Shown: positions 27,438-37,023, numbered from the stretch's first letter. The stretch: 64,000 nt of DNA from an uncultured Pontibacter sp. (GCF_947492645.1 NZ_CANLMZ010000005.1:124001-188000), one strand, 5' to 3'. Translations and numbers: made by a program. The notes: generated by a model not told the origin, from the sequence alone.

Positions 27438-28623
27438 TTACAGGCACATTTACCGGTGAAACATCATTAACAGGTGCACCAACAGCAGCATCTTTCAATT
27501 TGCTGTCGCCGCGGCTAACGCTAAGTATAATCCCGAGAGATATACCCGTAAATATCAAGGAGGTACCACCCATACTTAGTAGCGGCAATGGCAGACCTGT
27601 GATCGGGCCTAGCCCTACGGCAACACCCATGTTTACCATCGCTTGTATAACAAGGCTAAAACTTAAACCCGCTGATAGCAAGCCGCCAAAGGCCCCATAG
27701 CTGTTGGATACAGTTACAAGCCCCCGGTACAGCAAAGCTAAGTATAGGAAAAGCACCGCAATACCGCCCAGTAAGCCATACTCTTCCAAGATAATGGCAT
27801 AGATAAAGTCGGAGTATGGGTGAGGTAAAATATCACGTTGATCACTATTTCCCGGGCCTTTGCCAACTACACCACCCGTAGCAATGGCAATGTAAGACTG
27901 CTCTAACTGGAAAGCCGTTTCGTTTGGATCCATGAAATCCTCTACTCGGCTAATGGCCGTATCCAAACGCTGACCTGCTGCCAGAGCGCCACCACCTACA
28001 ATACCACCTACAATCACCACGGCAGCCAGGTACTTAATCGGAACTCTACCGATAAACATCAGCAACAGGCACGTAAGGAAGAGGAGTAAAGCTGTAGAGG
28101 TGTTTGTTAAGGCAATAAGCGCACAAATACCAATTGTCCAGCCAAAAATCGGCAGGAGTATTTTCTTTATATCAGCCCAAACATCCTCATTTTTGCCCAT
28201 CTCCTGTTGCCTTCTGGATAACATACTGGCCAGGAATGAGATCAAAGCCAGTTTTGCTAAGTCAGACGGCTGAAACGTTTGGTTGATAACAGGAATAGTG
28301 ATCCAGCGGGAAGCCTCGTTGATGTTTGAGCCGTAGAAGTATGTAAAGAGCAGCAAAGGTGCTGATATTACCAGCGCCACAAGCGAAAGTTTGGCATAAT
28401 AACGGTAATCAATTTTATGGGCAGCCCACATAAAACCCAAGCCCACCAGAATCAGAAAAGAGTGCTTGAACAGGAAATATTCCGTGTTACCCTCCATTTT
28501 CTTATAGGCAAGCGTACCTGTGGCAGAATATACTACGGCCACGCTTATAAGCGAGAACATCAGTACAATTCCCCATAATACAGGATCCCCTTTCAGGTTT
28601 TTCTGTAACCACTGCTTTATCAT
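27430..28623 (-). CDS. ftsW: Septal SEDS peptidoglycan glycosyltransferase FtsW
   Basis: 397-residue polytopic SEDS protein that polymerises lipid II at the septum together with FtsI. About ten hydrophobic helices are seen. The conserved RWI-type segment (SRWITIPVINQTFQPSDLAKL) and the GPITGLPLPLLSMGGTSLIF block are present, and the late PHPYSDFIYAIILEEYGLLG loop includes the family Asp/Glu. The position between murD and murG favours FtsW over RodA. Confidence 0.95.
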   Translation of the reverse strand: MIKQWLQKNLKGDPVLWGIVLMFSLISVAVVYSATGTLAYKKMEGNTEYFLFKHSFLILVGLGFMWAAHKIDYRYYAKLSLVALVISAPLLLFTYFYGSNINEASRWITIPVINQTFQPSDLAKLALISFLASMLSRRQQEMGKNEDVWADIKKILLPIFGWTIGICALIALTNTSTALLLFLTCLLLMFIGRVPIKYLAAVVIVGGIVGGGALAAGQRLDTAISRVEDFMDPNETAFQLEQSYIAIATGGVVGKGPGNSDQRDILPHPYSDFIYAIILEEYGLLGGIAVLFLYLALLYRGLVTVSNSYGAFGGLLSAGLSFSLVIQAMVNMGVAVGLGPITGLPLPLLSMGGTSLIFTGISLGIILSVSRGDSKLKDAAVGAPVNDVSPVNVPVNA

Positions 28624-28647
28624 AAACCTTTGGCTAAATCGGTTATG

Positions 28648-29991
28648 TTATTTTTTTAAAACTATCTTCTCCACGGCCTCTTTAAAGCGCAGCCCCCGAT
28701 GCTCGTAATTGTTAAATAAGTCGAAGCTCGCACAAGCCGGCGACAAAAGAACCACATCTCCAGGGGTAGCCAGCGAGCGGCTTAAACGCACGGCATACTC
28801 TATAGAGGTTGTTTCTGCAATGATTGGAATTACCCTGCCAAAAACCTCCTTTAATTTCTCGTTGTCCTTACCCAGGCATACCAGCACTTTTACTTTTTCG
28901 CGGGCTAAATCTACCAGGGTAGTATAATCGTTGCCTTTGTCCACGCCACCTGCTATCCATACAATTGGCTGCTTAATGCCTTCCAGCGCATACCATACTG
29001 CCTCAACATTGGTCGCTTTGGAGTCGTTGATATAGGTTACCTCTTTGGCTACTGCTACCTGCTGCAGGCGGTGTTCTGCGTTTTCAAAAGTCTCCAGCGC
29101 CTTTTCTATCACATCATCAGCAACACCTACCAATTTAGCTACAGCTACTGCTGCCATGGTATTATACTGGTTGTGCTTGCCGATAAGACCAGACTTGGAA
29201 GTATCTACTGTGCCTTCGTAAAACTGCTCCTCTACTTTAATACTTGCCCCATCAAAGTATACTTTAGCACCTGCTGCACCCTGCAACGAAATGGGTACTG
29301 AAGTACCGGCAAAATTTACAGAGTCGAATGCTTTGGCTATGTTTTCGTCGTCAGCGTTTAAAACAAAGAAATCGCTGCCTGTCATATTCTGTGCAACCCG
29401 CAGTTTTGAGGCGGCATACTTATCCATGCTGTACTCGTAGCGGTCCAGGTGGTCAGGCGTGATGTTTAGCAATACGGCAATGTGCGCCTTGAACTGGTAC
29501 ATGTTATCCAGCTGAAAGCTGCTTAGCTCCACTACATAATAATCATGCTTATTGTCGATTACCTTCTCTGCCAGGCTTTCCCCGATATTACCTGCAAGCC
29601 CTACATTGATTCCCGCATTCTTGAGCAGGTGGTAAGTTAGCAGGGTAGTTGTAGTTTTTCCGTTGGTGCCTGTAATGCAAATAAATTTGGCATTGGTAAA
29701 CCTCCCGGCAAACTCTATTTCAGAAATTACAGGTATCTGTTTCTTGGTTGCTTCTTGTATAACTGCAGCTTTATCAGGAATGCCAGGACTTTTAATGATT
29801 TCATCAGCATCTAGAATTATATCTAACGTATGGGTTCCTTCTTCAAACGGGATAGCAGCAGTTGCCAGTTTGGCTTTGTATTGGTCTTTGATCTGGCCCA
29901 TGTCTGAAACGAACACATCGATGCCCTTAGCCTGTGCCAGTAATGCAGCTCCTACGCCACTCTCGCCTGCTCCTAGTATTGCTATCTTCAT
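28648..29991 (-). CDS. murD: UDP-N-acetylmuramoylalanine--D-glutamate ligase
   Basis: Adds D-Glu to the precursor. Marks are the N-terminal GAGESGVGAALLAQ nucleotide fold, ATP loop CITGTNGKTTTTLLT, NITPDHLDRY and NDSKATNVEAVWYAL. Length 447 is normal. Lies 24 bases upstream of ftsW and 21 bases downstream of mraY. Confidence 0.96.
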   Translation of the reverse strand: MKIAILGAGESGVGAALLAQAKGIDVFVSDMGQIKDQYKAKLATAAIPFEEGTHTLDIILDADEIIKSPGIPDKAAVIQEATKKQIPVISEIEFAGRFTNAKFICITGTNGKTTTTLLTYHLLKNAGINVGLAGNIGESLAEKVIDNKHDYYVVELSSFQLDNMYQFKAHIAVLLNITPDHLDRYEYSMDKYAASKLRVAQNMTGSDFFVLNADDENIAKAFDSVNFAGTSVPISLQGAAGAKVYFDGASIKVEEQFYEGTVDTSKSGLIGKHNQYNTMAAVAVAKLVGVADDVIEKALETFENAEHRLQQVAVAKEVTYINDSKATNVEAVWYALEGIKQPIVWIAGGVDKGNDYTTLVDLAREKVKVLVCLGKDNEKLKEVFGRVIPIIAETTSIEYAVRLSRSLATPGDVVLLSPACASFDLFNNYEHRGLRFKEAVEKIVLKK

Positions 29992-30012
29992 TTTCAGTTT
30001 AATCGTTTTTCG

Positions 30013-31233
30013 TTAGCGAAGTTTAAGTGTTGCCAGCGTTAAAATGGCCAGCATGATACCTACAATCCAGAAACGGCCTACTATTTTGGACTCATGGTAA
30101 CCAAGCTTCTGGTAGTGGTGGTGCAGCGGCGACATTTTTAAGATGCGGCGCCCTTCGCCATACTTCTTTTTAGTATACTTAAAATAACTCACCTGCAGCA
30201 TCACCGACAGGTTCTCTATCAGGAAGATGCCGCACAGAATCGGAATCAATAACTCTTTTCTTACAATCAGCGCCAACACGGCAATAATACCGCCAATGGC
30301 CAGGCTACCCGTATCACCCATAAATACTTGTGCCGGATAAGTGTTATACCACAAAAACCCAACGCAAGCTCCCACAAAGGCCAAACAGAAAATTGTGAGT
30401 TCGCCGGAATTAGGGATAAACATGACATCCAGGTAGTCTGCAAAAATGGTATTACCCGATATCCATGCAAAAATGGCTAGCGTTAAACCTATAATGGCAG
30501 ATGTGCCTGCTGCTAAACCATCTATACCATCTGTTATGTTGGCACCGTTTGATACTGCAGTAATAACCAGGATCACGAACGGAATATAGAGGTAGCATGA
30601 CCAACCCTGAAATAACGAACCTGCAAAAGAGAACAGGTTACAATAATCCAGCTCGTTGTTTTTGCGGAACGGTATGGTTGTGATCATGCTGTGCACATCC
30701 ACGTAATGCTTCGAAGCATTAACTGCTGAAGTCGTGCCGTCGGCTAACATATACTGCCGTACCACCACATCGTCGTTAAAGTATAATGTAAGACCCACAA
30801 TTACGCCAAGGCCTATCTGGCCTAAAATCTTAAAGCGCCCTGCCAGCCCTTCTTTGTTCTTTTTGAAAACCTTGATATAATCATCCAGAAAACCGATCAA
30901 GCCTAACCATACGGTAGAAACCAGCATCAGGATGATGTAAATGTTATCCAGGCGCGCAAAAAGCAAGGTAGGAACCAGTATGGCCAGTATAATGATAAGC
31001 CCACCCATAGTTGGTGTACCTTTCTTCTCTAGCTGTCCGTCCAGTCCAAGGTCGCGTATACTTTCACCCACCTGCTTGCGCTGCAATACTTTTATCAGTT
31101 TACCTCCAAAAATCATTGCAATCAGCAGCGACACAAGCGTAGCCATACCTGCCCTGAAGGAGATGTACTGAAACACACCTGCTCCTATAAAGTCAAATTC
31201 CCGGTCGAGGTATGTAAAAAGGTGATATAACAT
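30013..31233 (-). CDS. mraY: Phospho-MurNAc-pentapeptide transferase
   Basis: Membrane enzyme that makes lipid I from undecaprenyl phosphate. Ten hydrophobic helices are visible. Signatures include [29 protein letters not shown] with the catalytic Asp pair, [28 protein letters not shown] and LRMSPLHHH-type ([13 protein letters not shown]). Length 406 is longer than E. coli MraY, as usual in Bacteroidota, with extra sequence around residues 160-225. Confidence 0.96.
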   Translation of the reverse strand: MLYHLFTYLDREFDFIGAGVFQYISFRAGMATLVSLLIAMIFGGKLIKVLQRKQVGESIRDLGLDGQLEKKGTPTMGGLIIILAILVPTLLFARLDNIYIILMLVSTVWLGLIGFLDDYIKVFKKNKEGLAGRFKILGQIGLGVIVGLTLYFNDDVVVRQYMLADGTTSAVNASKHYVDVHSMITTIPFRKNNELDYCNLFSFAGSLFQGWSCYLYIPFVILVITAVSNGANITDGIDGLAAGTSAIIGLTLAIFAWISGNTIFADYLDVMFIPNSGELTIFCLAFVGACVGFLWYNTYPAQVFMGDTGSLAIGGIIAVLALIVRKELLIPILCGIFLIENLSVMLQVSYFKYTKKKYGEGRRILKMSPLHHHYQKLGYHESKIVGRFWIVGIMLAILTLATLKLR

Positions 31234-31268
31234 TAATTTATACTTCGGTTTCCTTTAGCTTTCTATTT

Positions 31269-32732
31269 TTATTTACCCAGTTGCTGAAACATCTGGCGTA
31301 ACACCTGCTTGTCGTCAAAATCAGACTTTACGCCTTTAATTTCCTGGTAAGTTTCGTGGCCCTTTCCGGCTACAAGTATGATATCATTTGGCTCAGCCAG
31401 CATGCAGGCTGTTTTTATAGCCTCTTTCCTATCCAGCACCGACAATGTCTTTTTGAAATCAAGTGGCTTAACACCTTTCTGCATATCCTCAAGTATAGCC
31501 TGCGGCTCTTCAAAGCGCGGATTATCAGAGGTAAGTATAACTTTATCGCTAAAGCGGCAGGCAATATCAGCCATGATAGGCCGCTTAGCCGCATCTCTGT
31601 TTCCGCCACAGCCAACAACTGTTATCACTTTCTGAAGGGGCGTTCGTATCTGCTGTATTGTGTTCAGTACATTTTCCAGCGCATCAGGCGTATGGGCATA
31701 GTCAACGATAGCTGTAACCTGCGAATCAGAAACAATGTAATCAAAGCGCCCTGCTGCAGACTCCAGGCTGGAAAGTATCGTTAGCGCCTCTACCGGTTCT
31801 TCGCCAAGCAGTACAGCCACAGCATATACCCCAAGAAAATTATAGGCGTTAAACGACCCTATCAATTTGCACCATACTTCCTGTCCGTCCACTTCCATGT
31901 GCAGCCCCTGTATGGTGTTATCGATAATACGCGCCTTAAACTCTGTTACCTTCCGCAAAGAGAACTCATGTATGCTGGCTTTGGTATTCTGCACCATTAC
32001 CGCACCTCGCTTATCGTCGGAGTTGATAAGTGCAAACGCGCCTTTCGGCAAGCCATCGAAGAAAAGCTTCTTTGCTTTGATATATTCGTCAAAGGTTTGG
32101 TGGTAGTCCAGGTGGTCGTGGGTGATGTTCGTGAAAACACCGCCTGCAAACTGTAACCCTGCTACCCGCTTCTGCACCATAGCATGCGAGCTAACCTCCA
32201 TGAAGCAGTAAGCACAGCCGGCTTTTACCATCTGTGCAAGCAGTTCGTTCAGCTTTACAGCATCCGGAGTTGTATGTGTAGACGGAATTACCTCCTCGTC
32301 AATCTGGTTTTGTACTGTTGAGAGCATCCCAACATGATACCCCAGCTCTCTGAAAAGTTTGTGCAGTAGCGTTACGGATGTTGTTTTACCATTTGTACCT
32401 GTTACACCAATCAGCTTTAGCTTAGAAGATGGATGGCCGTAAAACGCTGATGCCATTTTACCTAAAGCGTCCCCGGAATCCTGCACAAGCACATACGTTA
32501 TACTTGGCTGCAGCTCTGCTGGCAGCTCTTCACAAACTATTGCCGCAGCTTTAGCATCCTCTGCTTTCTGGATATAATCATGCCCGTCAGCCTGCACTCC
32601 GCGCACGGCCACAAAGGCAACGCCTTCACGCACCTGCCGCGAATCGAATGTGATGGCCTGAACGGACACATCCTTTCCTCCCTTTATCTCTAGGACCTTA
32701 ACGTCTTTTAATATGTTCTGCAGCGACTGCAT
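31269..32732 (-). CDS. murE: UDP-MurNAc-tripeptide synthetase
   Basis: Adds the third residue of the stem peptide. The ATP loop GVTGTNGKTTSVTLLHKL, THTTPDAVKLNELL and the late SDNPRFEEPQAILEDM are present. DNPR near residue 410 is the motif that selects meso-diaminopimelate, so the peptidoglycan is probably of the DAP type. Start ATG overlaps the ftsI stop by one base. Length 487 is normal. Confidence 0.95.
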   Translation of the reverse strand: MQSLQNILKDVKVLEIKGGKDVSVQAITFDSRQVREGVAFVAVRGVQADGHDYIQKAEDAKAAAIVCEELPAELQPSITYVLVQDSGDALGKMASAFYGHPSSKLKLIGVTGTNGKTTSVTLLHKLFRELGYHVGMLSTVQNQIDEEVIPSTHTTPDAVKLNELLAQMVKAGCAYCFMEVSSHAMVQKRVAGLQFAGGVFTNITHDHLDYHQTFDEYIKAKKLFFDGLPKGAFALINSDDKRGAVMVQNTKASIHEFSLRKVTEFKARIIDNTIQGLHMEVDGQEVWCKLIGSFNAYNFLGVYAVAVLLGEEPVEALTILSSLESAAGRFDYIVSDSQVTAIVDYAHTPDALENVLNTIQQIRTPLQKVITVVGCGGNRDAAKRPIMADIACRFSDKVILTSDNPRFEEPQAILEDMQKGVKPLDFKKTLSVLDRKEAIKTACMLAEPNDIILVAGKGHETYQEIKGVKSDFDDKQVLRQMFQQLGK

Positions 32733-34831
32733 TAGCTCAGTACAATTGTTATTTTAGTTTTTTGCGTAATATCCGTTCCCGGCTCCAGCGACTGCTGCTT
32801 TACTCGTTTGCCCGCTCCCTCAATTCTAACATCAAGGTGTTGATTGCCAAGTATAAACAGGGCATCGCGCAAGGTCATACCTTTTACATCCGGCACCTTG
32901 TTCGCCAACACAGGGTTTGGCTTAAAATCTAAAGAGCGCATTTTCGGCTCTGCTTTCACCCACTCCTCTTCGGTGCCGTTTGCGTGGTTACTGATACCTA
33001 TTTTATTGCAGATATAGGTAAGGTCTTCCAGGCTGCCGCCGCCAACTGCCGGCATGCTGTCTTTATTCGGAACCACTCTAGCTTTCAAAGATTTGTGCAT
33101 GGCCAGGTCACGCGCATATGCTTTATCGGCAAGCTCTTTAAATACCGGTGCTGCCACATCGCCACCATACACATTCACGCCCTTAGGACTGTCGATGATC
33201 ACAATGCAGCTATACTTCGGATTATCGGCTGGGAAATAACCGGCAAAAGAAGTAGAGTACTCCATTACATAGCGGCCGTTCTTTACCTTGCGGGCCGTAC
33301 CTGTTTTACCGGCTACTTTGTAATCTTTACTTAGTATATTCTTTGCAGTACCGTTCTCAACTACGCCCTCCAACATTTCGCGCAGGCGCTTCAGGGTTTC
33401 GTCAGAGCATACTTTCTCGTTTAGCACACGGGTTTTAAAAGACTGTATAACGGTATTTGTCTTGCTTATTTCTTTTACAATAATCGGCTGTATTTTTACG
33501 CCGTTATTTGCAACGGCATTGTAGAAGGCTAGTGTCTGTAACGGCGACAACTTCATCTCATAACCAATAGACATAGAGGTGAGCGTGGTACCGTACCAAT
33601 TTTTATCCTGTGGGCTTTTGATGTATGGCCTGGCCTCGCCGTCCATCTGGAAACCAAGTGTACTGTTAAGTCCAAACTTATTCAGGTAGTCCACGAACGC
33701 CTGCGGGTTGTTACTAAAATGCTGCTCCATCAGCTTTGCAACGCCGATATTAGAAGACTTTTCGAAAACCTCCTGCACCGATAACATGCCGTATCCGCCT
33801 CTTTTGGCATCAGTCATAGTCGTGTTTTTGATCCGGTATGTACCCTCTCCCGTATCAACGCTATCTGTAAGTTTAACCTCTGGTGCATACTCAAACATGG
33901 CCATCATCGAGGCGAGTTTGAAAGTAGATCCAGGCTCCGTACGTCCTTGGTTACCAACGGCATAGTTATAATCCTCTATGTACCCGCCTTTTGTTTTTCC
34001 CAGGTTAGCAATTGCTTTTATCTCGCCTGTCTTCACCTCCATCATAATCACGCAGCCGTACTCAGCATTGGTCTTTTCCAAGGCTTTATACAACGCGTTC
34101 TCTGCCACATCCTGCAGGTTAATATCAATGGTGGTTTTAATGTCGTATCCGTGCTGCGGCTTTACTTCCGTGCCATCATAAATAGGCTTGTTACCACCAG
34201 CCATACGCTCAAAAAGCGCCTCTCCGTTAGTACCAGCCAAGTGGCTGTTAAAGCTGAACTCTAAACCAGCTCCGTTCTTATCTTCGTTTATAAAGCCTAC
34301 TGTGCGCTCGGCAAGCAAGCCAAATGGCTTAAAACGTTTCTCTACTTTCTCGAATATGACTCCGCCTTTGTTTTTACCGGCCCTGAAAATCGGCCATTGC
34401 GCCATCATTTTCTTGTCCTGGTAATTTATTTGTCTGCTGTTTAGTCGCAGGTATCTTCTACCGTCGTGGCGGGCGTTTTTTATCTTACGGCGATAATAAT
34501 CCTCTGATTTGTCTTTATAGAAACGTGCCAAAAGCATAGACAAAGAGTCCACGCCTGCATTAAAAGTGGCCGCATCGGCAACCGTCGGATCGAATGCAAC
34601 CCGGTAAAATGGCAATGAGGTTGCCAGTATACTTCCGTTGTCGGAATAAATGTTACCTCGTGTGGCAAACACAGGCTGGTAACGGATACGTCTTTCCTTG
34701 GAAATTTTCTTCCAGCGGGCCCCGTCCATAAACTGGATCTGCACCACCTTGTACACAATAGCACACGCAAAAAGGCAGATAACCAGAAAGGCTACCCGCA
34801 CCCTTAACACTATGGACTTCTTAATATTCAT
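32732..34831 (-). CDS. ftsI: Septal transpeptidase FtsI (class B PBP) with C-terminal PASTA domain
   Basis: Cross-links septal peptidoglycan with FtsW. One N-terminal membrane helix (about 8-26) and a dimerisation domain precede the transpeptidase with SxxK (GSTFKLAS), SxN (SSNIGVAK) and KTG (AGKTGTARK), all intact. A PASTA domain fills about the last 60 residues (VPDVKGMTLRDALFILG...). ATG at 34831 is chosen over an in-frame TTG four codons upstream. It overlaps the ftsL stop by 11 bases. A PASTA tail on FtsI is common in Bacteroidota but absent from E. coli FtsI. Confidence 0.95.
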   Translation of the reverse strand: MNIKKSIVLRVRVAFLVICLFACAIVYKVVQIQFMDGARWKKISKERRIRYQPVFATRGNIYSDNGSILATSLPFYRVAFDPTVADAATFNAGVDSLSMLLARFYKDKSEDYYRRKIKNARHDGRRYLRLNSRQINYQDKKMMAQWPIFRAGKNKGGVIFEKVEKRFKPFGLLAERTVGFINEDKNGAGLEFSFNSHLAGTNGEALFERMAGGNKPIYDGTEVKPQHGYDIKTTIDINLQDVAENALYKALEKTNAEYGCVIMMEVKTGEIKAIANLGKTKGGYIEDYNYAVGNQGRTEPGSTFKLASMMAMFEYAPEVKLTDSVDTGEGTYRIKNTTMTDAKRGGYGMLSVQEVFEKSSNIGVAKLMEQHFSNNPQAFVDYLNKFGLNSTLGFQMDGEARPYIKSPQDKNWYGTTLTSMSIGYEMKLSPLQTLAFYNAVANNGVKIQPIIVKEISKTNTVIQSFKTRVLNEKVCSDETLKRLREMLEGVVENGTAKNILSKDYKVAGKTGTARKVKNGRYVMEYSTSFAGYFPADNPKYSCIVIIDSPKGVNVYGGDVAAPVFKELADKAYARDLAMHKSLKARVVPNKDSMPAVGGGSLEDLTYICNKIGISNHANGTEEEWVKAEPKMRSLDFKPNPVLANKVPDVKGMTLRDALFILGNQHLDVRIEGAGKRVKQQSLEPGTDITQKTKITIVLS

Positions 34832-35252
34832 CGGCAGGCACAATCACTTGATAAGGTGGCGATGAACTTTCGACCAGGCCGAGTGGCTCTACGTTGCGTG
34901 CAACCTCGGACTGTTTGCTGGCTTCCATGTAGTCTGACTTTAGCGTAGTATAATCTGCGCGCAGGTCTTCTGTCTCTACTTTGATCTTATCGATTCTGCG
35001 GATTGTTTTTTCGGCAAAATGCGTGTTACCAATGTAGAAAAGGGTAATTAACGTCGTAAAAAGTATATACGGAAGGTACTTAAGCGGAACTCCTTCTTCG
35101 AACAAAGCATCCACGTTGGTATACTTGTCCAGGAGCTTGAAGATGCTGAATTTTCTGCCAGAAGGCTTTTTAGGCTGCTCCACCTTTGGCTTCACGCGCG
35201 CCGAGTTGGCCTTCGGCGGGGTATTTTGTTTTATTAGAACATTTGAAGCCAT
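34821..35252 (-). CDS. ftsL: FtsL-like divisome protein
   Basis: 143-residue bitopic protein. A Lys/Pro-rich cytoplasmic tail of about 60 residues is followed by a membrane helix (about 62-77, YILFTTLITLFYIGN). A periplasmic leucine-zipper-like coil follows (IRRIDKIKVETEDLRADYTTL). The sequence is poorly conserved in general; the call rests on topology and position between rsmH and ftsI. Confidence 0.85.
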   Translation of the reverse strand: MASNVLIKQNTPPKANSARVKPKVEQPKKPSGRKFSIFKLLDKYTNVDALFEEGVPLKYLPYILFTTLITLFYIGNTHFAEKTIRRIDKIKVETEDLRADYTTLKSDYMEASKQSEVARNVEPLGLVESSSPPYQVIVPADEY

Positions 35253-35305
35253 AGTTACTGTAAAAATTTGGAGCTATGTAATAGCCTGTTATTTAATCAT
35301 CCTAT

Positions 35306-36208
35306 TTATCTTTTCTCTGCTATTCTGAGTTTGGCGCTTCTGGAGCGGCTGTTTTCGAGCAATTCCTGCTCTGATGGCACAATGGGTTTGCGGGTTACTG
35401 CATCGAGCGGCTTTATCTCGTTTCCGAACAGATCTTTCTCCACCTCACCAAAAAACTTGCCCTTGGCAATAAAATTCTTCACCAGCCTGTCTTCTAAAGA
35501 GTGGTAAGATATAACCACCAATCTACCGCCCGGGCTTAAAACTTCTGTTGCCTGCTCCAGCATCTCTTCCAACGCCTGCATTTCGTCGTTCACCTCAATC
35601 CGAAGTGCCTGAAAAACCTGCGCCAGGTACTTATTTTCTTTCCCCTTTGGCGTGCAAGAACTGATAGCCTGCTTAAAGTCGTTTATAGTTTCAAATGGCT
35701 GTCTCACCCTCTTCTCCACAATTAAACGCGCAAGCGTCCGGGCATTTTTAACCTCTCCGTAAATTCCAAAGATGCGATGTAGCTGTTCTTCTGAATAAGT
35801 CTCCAGCACCTCTTTAGCAGTTGTGCCAGCCTCTGCGTTCATGCGCATATCCAGGGGGCCTTCAAACCTTGTTGAGAAGCCGCGTTCCGGCACGTTAAAC
35901 TGATGAGAAGAAACACCAAGATCAGCTAGCACGCCGTCTACCTTCTTTACACCGTAAAGCCTCAGGTATTTTTTAAGATCCCTGAAGTTGGCACGCACGA
36001 ACTGAAATGCCGGGCTTTCAATCTTCTTCGACTGCTCTTCAGCATCACGGTCCTGGTCAAAACCATAAAGCTTACCGGTTGTAAGCTTACTTGCTATTAA
36101 CGAGGAGTGCCCTCCACCGCCAAAGGTTACATCAACATAAATACCATCCGGCTTAATTGCCAGGGCATCTACAGATTCTTGAAACAAAACAGGACGATGG
36201 TACTCCAT
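35306..36208 (-). CDS. rsmH: 16S rRNA (cytosine-1402-N4)-methyltransferase
   Basis: Methylates C1402 in the ribosomal P site with SAM. The N-terminal YHRPVLFQESVDAL, the SAM segment YVDVTFGGGGHSSLI, LADLGVSSHQFN, GFSTRFEGPLDMRMN and VISYHSLEDRLVKNF are diagnostic. 300 residues, formerly mraW. Start overlaps the mraZ stop by one base. Confidence 0.97.
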   Translation of the reverse strand: MEYHRPVLFQESVDALAIKPDGIYVDVTFGGGGHSSLIASKLTTGKLYGFDQDRDAEEQSKKIESPAFQFVRANFRDLKKYLRLYGVKKVDGVLADLGVSSHQFNVPERGFSTRFEGPLDMRMNAEAGTTAKEVLETYSEEQLHRIFGIYGEVKNARTLARLIVEKRVRQPFETINDFKQAISSCTPKGKENKYLAQVFQALRIEVNDEMQALEEMLEQATEVLSPGGRLVVISYHSLEDRLVKNFIAKGKFFGEVEKDLFGNEIKPLDAVTRKPIVPSEQELLENSRSRSAKLRIAEKR

Positions 36209-36675
36209 TAAATCAAAGGCTCCTCTGCCGGTTTATCACCTAAAAACTTTTGTGCCAGCTGCGAGAAATTCTGCTGGTCTTTTATCAGGAACTCCTCATA
36301 CTTATCAGGATTCCAGATTTCCACGCGATTACCTAACCCAACTACAATTGCTTCTTTCTCCAGCTCAGCAAAGCGCGACATCGTTTTTGGCACTATAAAA
36401 CGACCTGCCCCATCCAGCTCAATTTCCGTGTTGCCACGAAAGAAATTTCGTTGGAAGTGGCGATATTCTTCATTAAACTCATTCAAGCCCGCTACTTTAT
36501 CATAAATCACCTTCCATTCTGCCTTTGGATAAAGCACCAGGCAAGGTTCAAATCCTCTCATCAGCACCACATGATTACCAGACGCCTCCGGCAGGTTGGC
36601 TTTTATCTTTGCAGGTAAAACCAACCTTCCCTTCGGATCAATCTTGCATTCATATTCGCCAGAGAGGAAGTTCAT
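36208..36675 (-). CDS. mraZ: Transcriptional regulator MraZ
   Basis: 155-residue protein with two SpoVT/AbrB-like halves: MNFLSGEYECKIDPKGRLVLPAK and the second ELDGAGRFIVPKTMS. MraZ forms ring oligomers and binds repeated boxes upstream of its own operon. The ATG at 36675 gives the conserved N-terminus and is preferred over the TTG at 36681. Just upstream lies a good promoter and a 10-bp-phased array of candidate MraZ boxes. First gene of the dcw cluster. Confidence 0.95.
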   Translation of the reverse strand: MNFLSGEYECKIDPKGRLVLPAKIKANLPEASGNHVVLMRGFEPCLVLYPKAEWKVIYDKVAGLNEFNEEYRHFQRNFFRGNTEIELDGAGRFIVPKTMSRFAELEKEAIVVGLGNRVEIWNPDKYEEFLIKDQQNFSQLAQKFLGDKPAEEPLI

Positions 36676-36713
36676 AGACAATATAGCTTGGTCCGTATGG
36701 TATTCGGACTATA

Positions 36714-36743
36714 CAAATGTAGCGATTCAACAAAACACCACAA
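36714..36743 (-). promoter_or_regulatory. dcw-cluster (mraZ) promoter
   Basis: Minus-strand TTG (plus 36741-36743), 19-base spacer, TACATTTG (36714-36721), a full match to the Bacteroidota consensus. The -7 element ends 39 bases before the mraZ ATG. Confidence 0.78.
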
Positions 36744-36770
36744 CCACAATCTACCACTTTTTACCACTTT
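36744..36770 (-). promoter_or_regulatory. Candidate MraZ boxes before mraZ
   Basis: On the minus strand AAAGTGG (36764-36770), AAAGTGG (36754-36760) and ATTGTGG (36744-36750) repeat with exactly 10-bp phase directly upstream of the -33 element. Known MraZ sites are phased TGGG/AAAGTGG-type direct repeats, so these are likely its operator. Confidence 0.65.
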
Positions 36771-36816
36771 GTGGATAAATTATGGTAATCCACACCACTT
36801 ATCCACATTATCTACA
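36770..36816. promoter_or_regulatory. Cluster of DnaA-box-like 9-mers
   Basis: Two perfect TTATCCACA boxes in opposite orientation (36770-36778 minus, 36799-36807 plus) and two one-mismatch copies (36786-36794 TAATCCACA, 36808-36816 TTATCTACA) within 47 bases. An AT-rich stretch follows at 36817-36960. Could mark DnaA control of the flanking genes or an origin-like site. Confidence 0.6.
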
Positions 36817-36966
36817 CTAAAAACGCTATATATTGGGTATAAGTTTTTTTGCACCCTATATAGTTTTTAACTAAAATACGAGAATCAATAAACACAAATA
36901 CATATAAACCAATACTTTACAGCTTTTTACATAGCATAAACTATATATACTATAGATTTCCACAGT

Positions 36967-37023
36967 AAAGTGGGGCAAAATGGCAGAGCAACTACTTGTT
37001 TATGGAAAAGTGGGGTAAAGTGG
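36967..37023 (+). promoter_or_regulatory. Second array of candidate MraZ boxes, facing the metal operon
   Basis: AAAGTGG at 36967, AAAATGG at 36977, AAAGTGG at 37007 and 37017. All four start in one 10-bp register (36967+10n, two positions empty). The array ends 11 bases before a TATATTTG -7 element at 37035-37042. Confidence 0.55.

Noticed and set aside
36541..36560. tRNA-like T-arm sequence (GGTTCAAATCC)
   Set aside because: It lies inside mraZ coding sequence with no acceptor or anticodon stems around it.
36676..36681. TTG start for mraZ
   Set aside because: Not needed; the ATG at 36675 gives the conserved MNFLSGEYECKIDPKGR start. The same reasoning moved ftsI to 34831, the DCC gene to 14010, crtZ to 48400 and the AP2/HNH gene to 57434.
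36770..36960. Firm call of the replication origin
   Set aside because: Box cluster and AT-rich DNA are suggestive, but dnaA/dnaN are absent and skew cannot be judged from one window; kept as a finding only.
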